Shown here piece by piece: positions 61,549 to 64,000 of a stretch of 64,000 nucleotides of DNA. Under the pieces are notes generated by a model that was given only the letters and a program-made list of their open reading frames with translations, was not told where the DNA came from and searched no databases. The translations under genes were made by a program, and so were the position numbers. Position 1 is the stretch's first letter. Each line of letters opens with the position of its first letter. This DNA is from Acanthochromis polyacanthus (taxonomy: Eukaryota > Chordata > Actinopteri > Pomacentridae): the NCBI RefSeq assembly GCF_021347895.1, contig NC_067126.1:34856482-34920481 (forward strand), read 5' to 3'.

Positions 61549-64000
61549 TTTTTATATCTCATGAAAAATTATATATCCCAGATAGATCCCTCTGTCTCTT
61601 TTGCTTTTCCCTTTTCTCAGTGAAAACTCTAACTTTAGCATTAGCTTTTCAGCTCTAATAACAGGCTCCTGGCACAATATAATGGCACAGTAAAGACAGT
61701 TTATGTTTTATCTGTACTGGCAGCCACAGAAATACATCCTTTCTCCATAATTAACAACACTGTAGAGTCCCACCCTCAATATGTATTGCAGTCAGGCAAA
61801 GTAGAGTTTTATATGATTTTTATGTGGTTTTAATCTCTAACATGTCAGTGGCTCAAGTAAGATCACACCTTAAATATTAATGTAGAATCTTAACCCAATA
61901 TGCAACTTGTTAAGTTAATTTGTAAAACTAATCGTAATTTTTTGTTGTTGCTTGTTCCTAGACAACAATTTGGAGCAATGGTTGTTGCTTTAAATGTGCT
62001 CGCTATAAAAAAAAAATTCTTTCAAAATGATGGAAGATTAATTGGTCTGAGTCTTTTTTCAGATTTCCTAAGTGAAAGTTAAGACCGTGTAGTATTATAT
62101 CTTGTGTAAACTTAAGGTTAAGACCCCACAGTATTGTATATAATACGAATGAACCTGACTAACTTAAGGTTAAGAGACTATAATATTATATATTCTAGCA
62201 AATTACTTGACTAATTTTAAAATGAGGGATAAGACTTTAAAAGAAATATGCAGATATGACAATGTTTCTGATTTGTTTATTAAAAGTAAAATAAGAGTTC
62301 AGGAAACCACCAAGATCATCTGACAATCATTTACCAATGTCCTCTGTCATCATTTACAGGAAATCGAGGGATTTAACAACATTAAATTTTTATTTTTGTT
62401 GAGGTGCAGCAGTTATTTTGCAATTCAATAATTTGGTTGATTTCAGGCAGAACTGCAACTAATTCTGCACTAGTTGGCATCATGGTCATTTGAGGGCAGC
62501 AGAAACAAGCTCCACACACAACATTTGACTTTATCAAGCTGATCTGGTGACATGTTGGGCAATTTAATAGATATTCGTTTTTATAAGGGTCCACATGACA
62601 AGAAGCTTCTTAATCATTCATGATTCAAAAAAGTCTAACATTCATCCTCTTTTATCTCCATTTTTGGTCTCCACCAACTCCATAGAGAACAAATTGGCTC
62701 TTTTAATGCTTAAAGCTAATGCTAAATTCTCCACTATAGTGATAGAGTTAATTGTCATGAAAGTCTGTGGCGATATTAATGCTCTCCAGTAGACACCCAG
62801 TAGAATTTTATTTTTACCTGAAGTCTTTCATAGGCGTCAAAATGAAATGCCTCAACAACTACTGGAATGTTTGAACTCAACTAATCTACTGTGCATGTTA
62901 GCATGCTAACACTAAAGTTGTGACTGTGGTAAACATTATATCTACATAAGTATATTAGCATGATAATAGCAGCATTTACCTCATACTACCATCGTGAGCT
63001 ATTATAGTTTCAACTAGTATGATTATTGACTCTTAGCACTGACACTTAGCTCAAATGTTTGATTGCTTTTGCGCAAGTAACTACTGAAGAAATTTTGCAA
63101 AAATGTAGTCACAAGCTTATATAGAGTAACAGGTTTATGAGAACATAATTCTATTAAAACTTACACAGAACGCTCAAGTCAAGACAATATGTTCACCAAA
63201 GCATTTCCATACCACTGATCAGGCTCTATTTGTCCCAAAACAGTGTGAGATGTATTAACACGTGTCTGATGTACCATCTGTTTAATGTAAACTGACGTTA
63301 AGAATGACAAACCCAAATGACACAAGCGCTTGAACTCGAATGACAAAAGGGATGAACAGTCAGAAATGTCAGGGTGCATCAGCAAACAGGAATGACAGCA
63401 TGTACCAGCGTACACAGCGGGCTTTGATTATATCAGACAGATGAGGCGAACGTGAACACACAGTCACACAACTGGGGCAAATGAAAGAGCCGGACGTAAC
63501 ACAACGGCAAGAAACAAACAACTTTGTATTTGTACAGTTTCCTTAGATGACCCTCGTTGATGCGATCTGCAGCCTTCACATGGTTTGACCTCACCGACGG
63601 TCACGTCATCGTCCTCAGGTTAATCTAAAGCTCAGGGGGATCACACACAACGGAGAGATAGAAAGTTGCCTATCAAGACATTATTACTGCACCAAGGAAC
63701 GCGGCGGATGTATGTGACGATCGGCTTATGTCTGTCTGTATGTCTGTGCTCAACATTACACAAAAACACACAAATGGATTTGGGTGAAATTTTCTAGTGA
63801 TGGTCAGAAACGACACAAGGATCAGCTGATTAGATTTTAGCAGTGATACGGCTTATAGTGTGGCGTCACTGTAACTATGACAACAAGTGAACGCTACATC
63901 ATCTTCCTACTGAATGATCACATCACTACGATTCAAGTACAGATCCACCACTGCGGACTTATCAGGCCTTATCAGTCAGAAATTACACGACGACGGAGCA
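61549..64000. other. Intergenic, nothing recognised
   Basis: AT-rich to about 63400, then slightly richer in CG to the window end. Small open frames only; none has splice borders or domains I can name. The next gene presumably lies beyond the window. Confidence 0.35.

Overview
The window reads as teleost fish genomic DNA. It holds intron-containing vertebrate genes (ing1, ube2a, ankrd10) separated by long AT-rich introns, with many fish-type interspersed repeats: L2-like LINE pieces with an ATTGA-type tail, Tc1-like and other MITEs, tRNA-derived SINEs, and a widespread fish repeat inside an ing1 intron. No bacterial or viral gene organisation is seen.

Layout. 1-3.7 kb: a possible spliced minus-strand transcript of unknown product, overlapped by a LINE reverse-transcriptase fragment, with paired GC-box palindromes at its upstream end. 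4.0-4.8 kb: a three-copy interspersed repeat lying just upstream of ing1. 5.0-9.0 kb: ing1 on the + strand (three coding exons, 306 aa, complete PHD finger). 10.1-24.6 kb: a 14 kb tandem satellite with a 38-39 bp unit. It starts beside a 34-bp-arm hairpin, is interspersed in its left third with five tRNA-like modules, and one of those modules is split by a 5'-truncated L2-type LINE. 24.6-29.7 kb: ube2a on the - strand (six exons, 152 aa). 30.8-45.9 kb: ankrd10 on the - strand (six supported coding exons, with two possible 3' ends). 46-64 kb: no recognisable gene, only decayed LINEs, MITEs, a SINE and two further copies of the ing1-proximal repeat in inverted orientation.

How the parts relate. 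ing1 (chromatin reader of H3K4me3 in histone deacetylase or acetyltransferase complexes) and ube2a (RAD6-type E2 for histone H2B and PCNA ubiquitination) are convergent. The satellite fills the space between their poly(A) sites and stops about 80 bp from that of ube2a. ing1 and ankrd10 are close neighbours in tetrapods too; ube2a between them is not the human arrangement. The most unusual object is the composite satellite/tRNA-like array. All gene models were built by reading splice sites and translations by eye; no alignment or database search was run.
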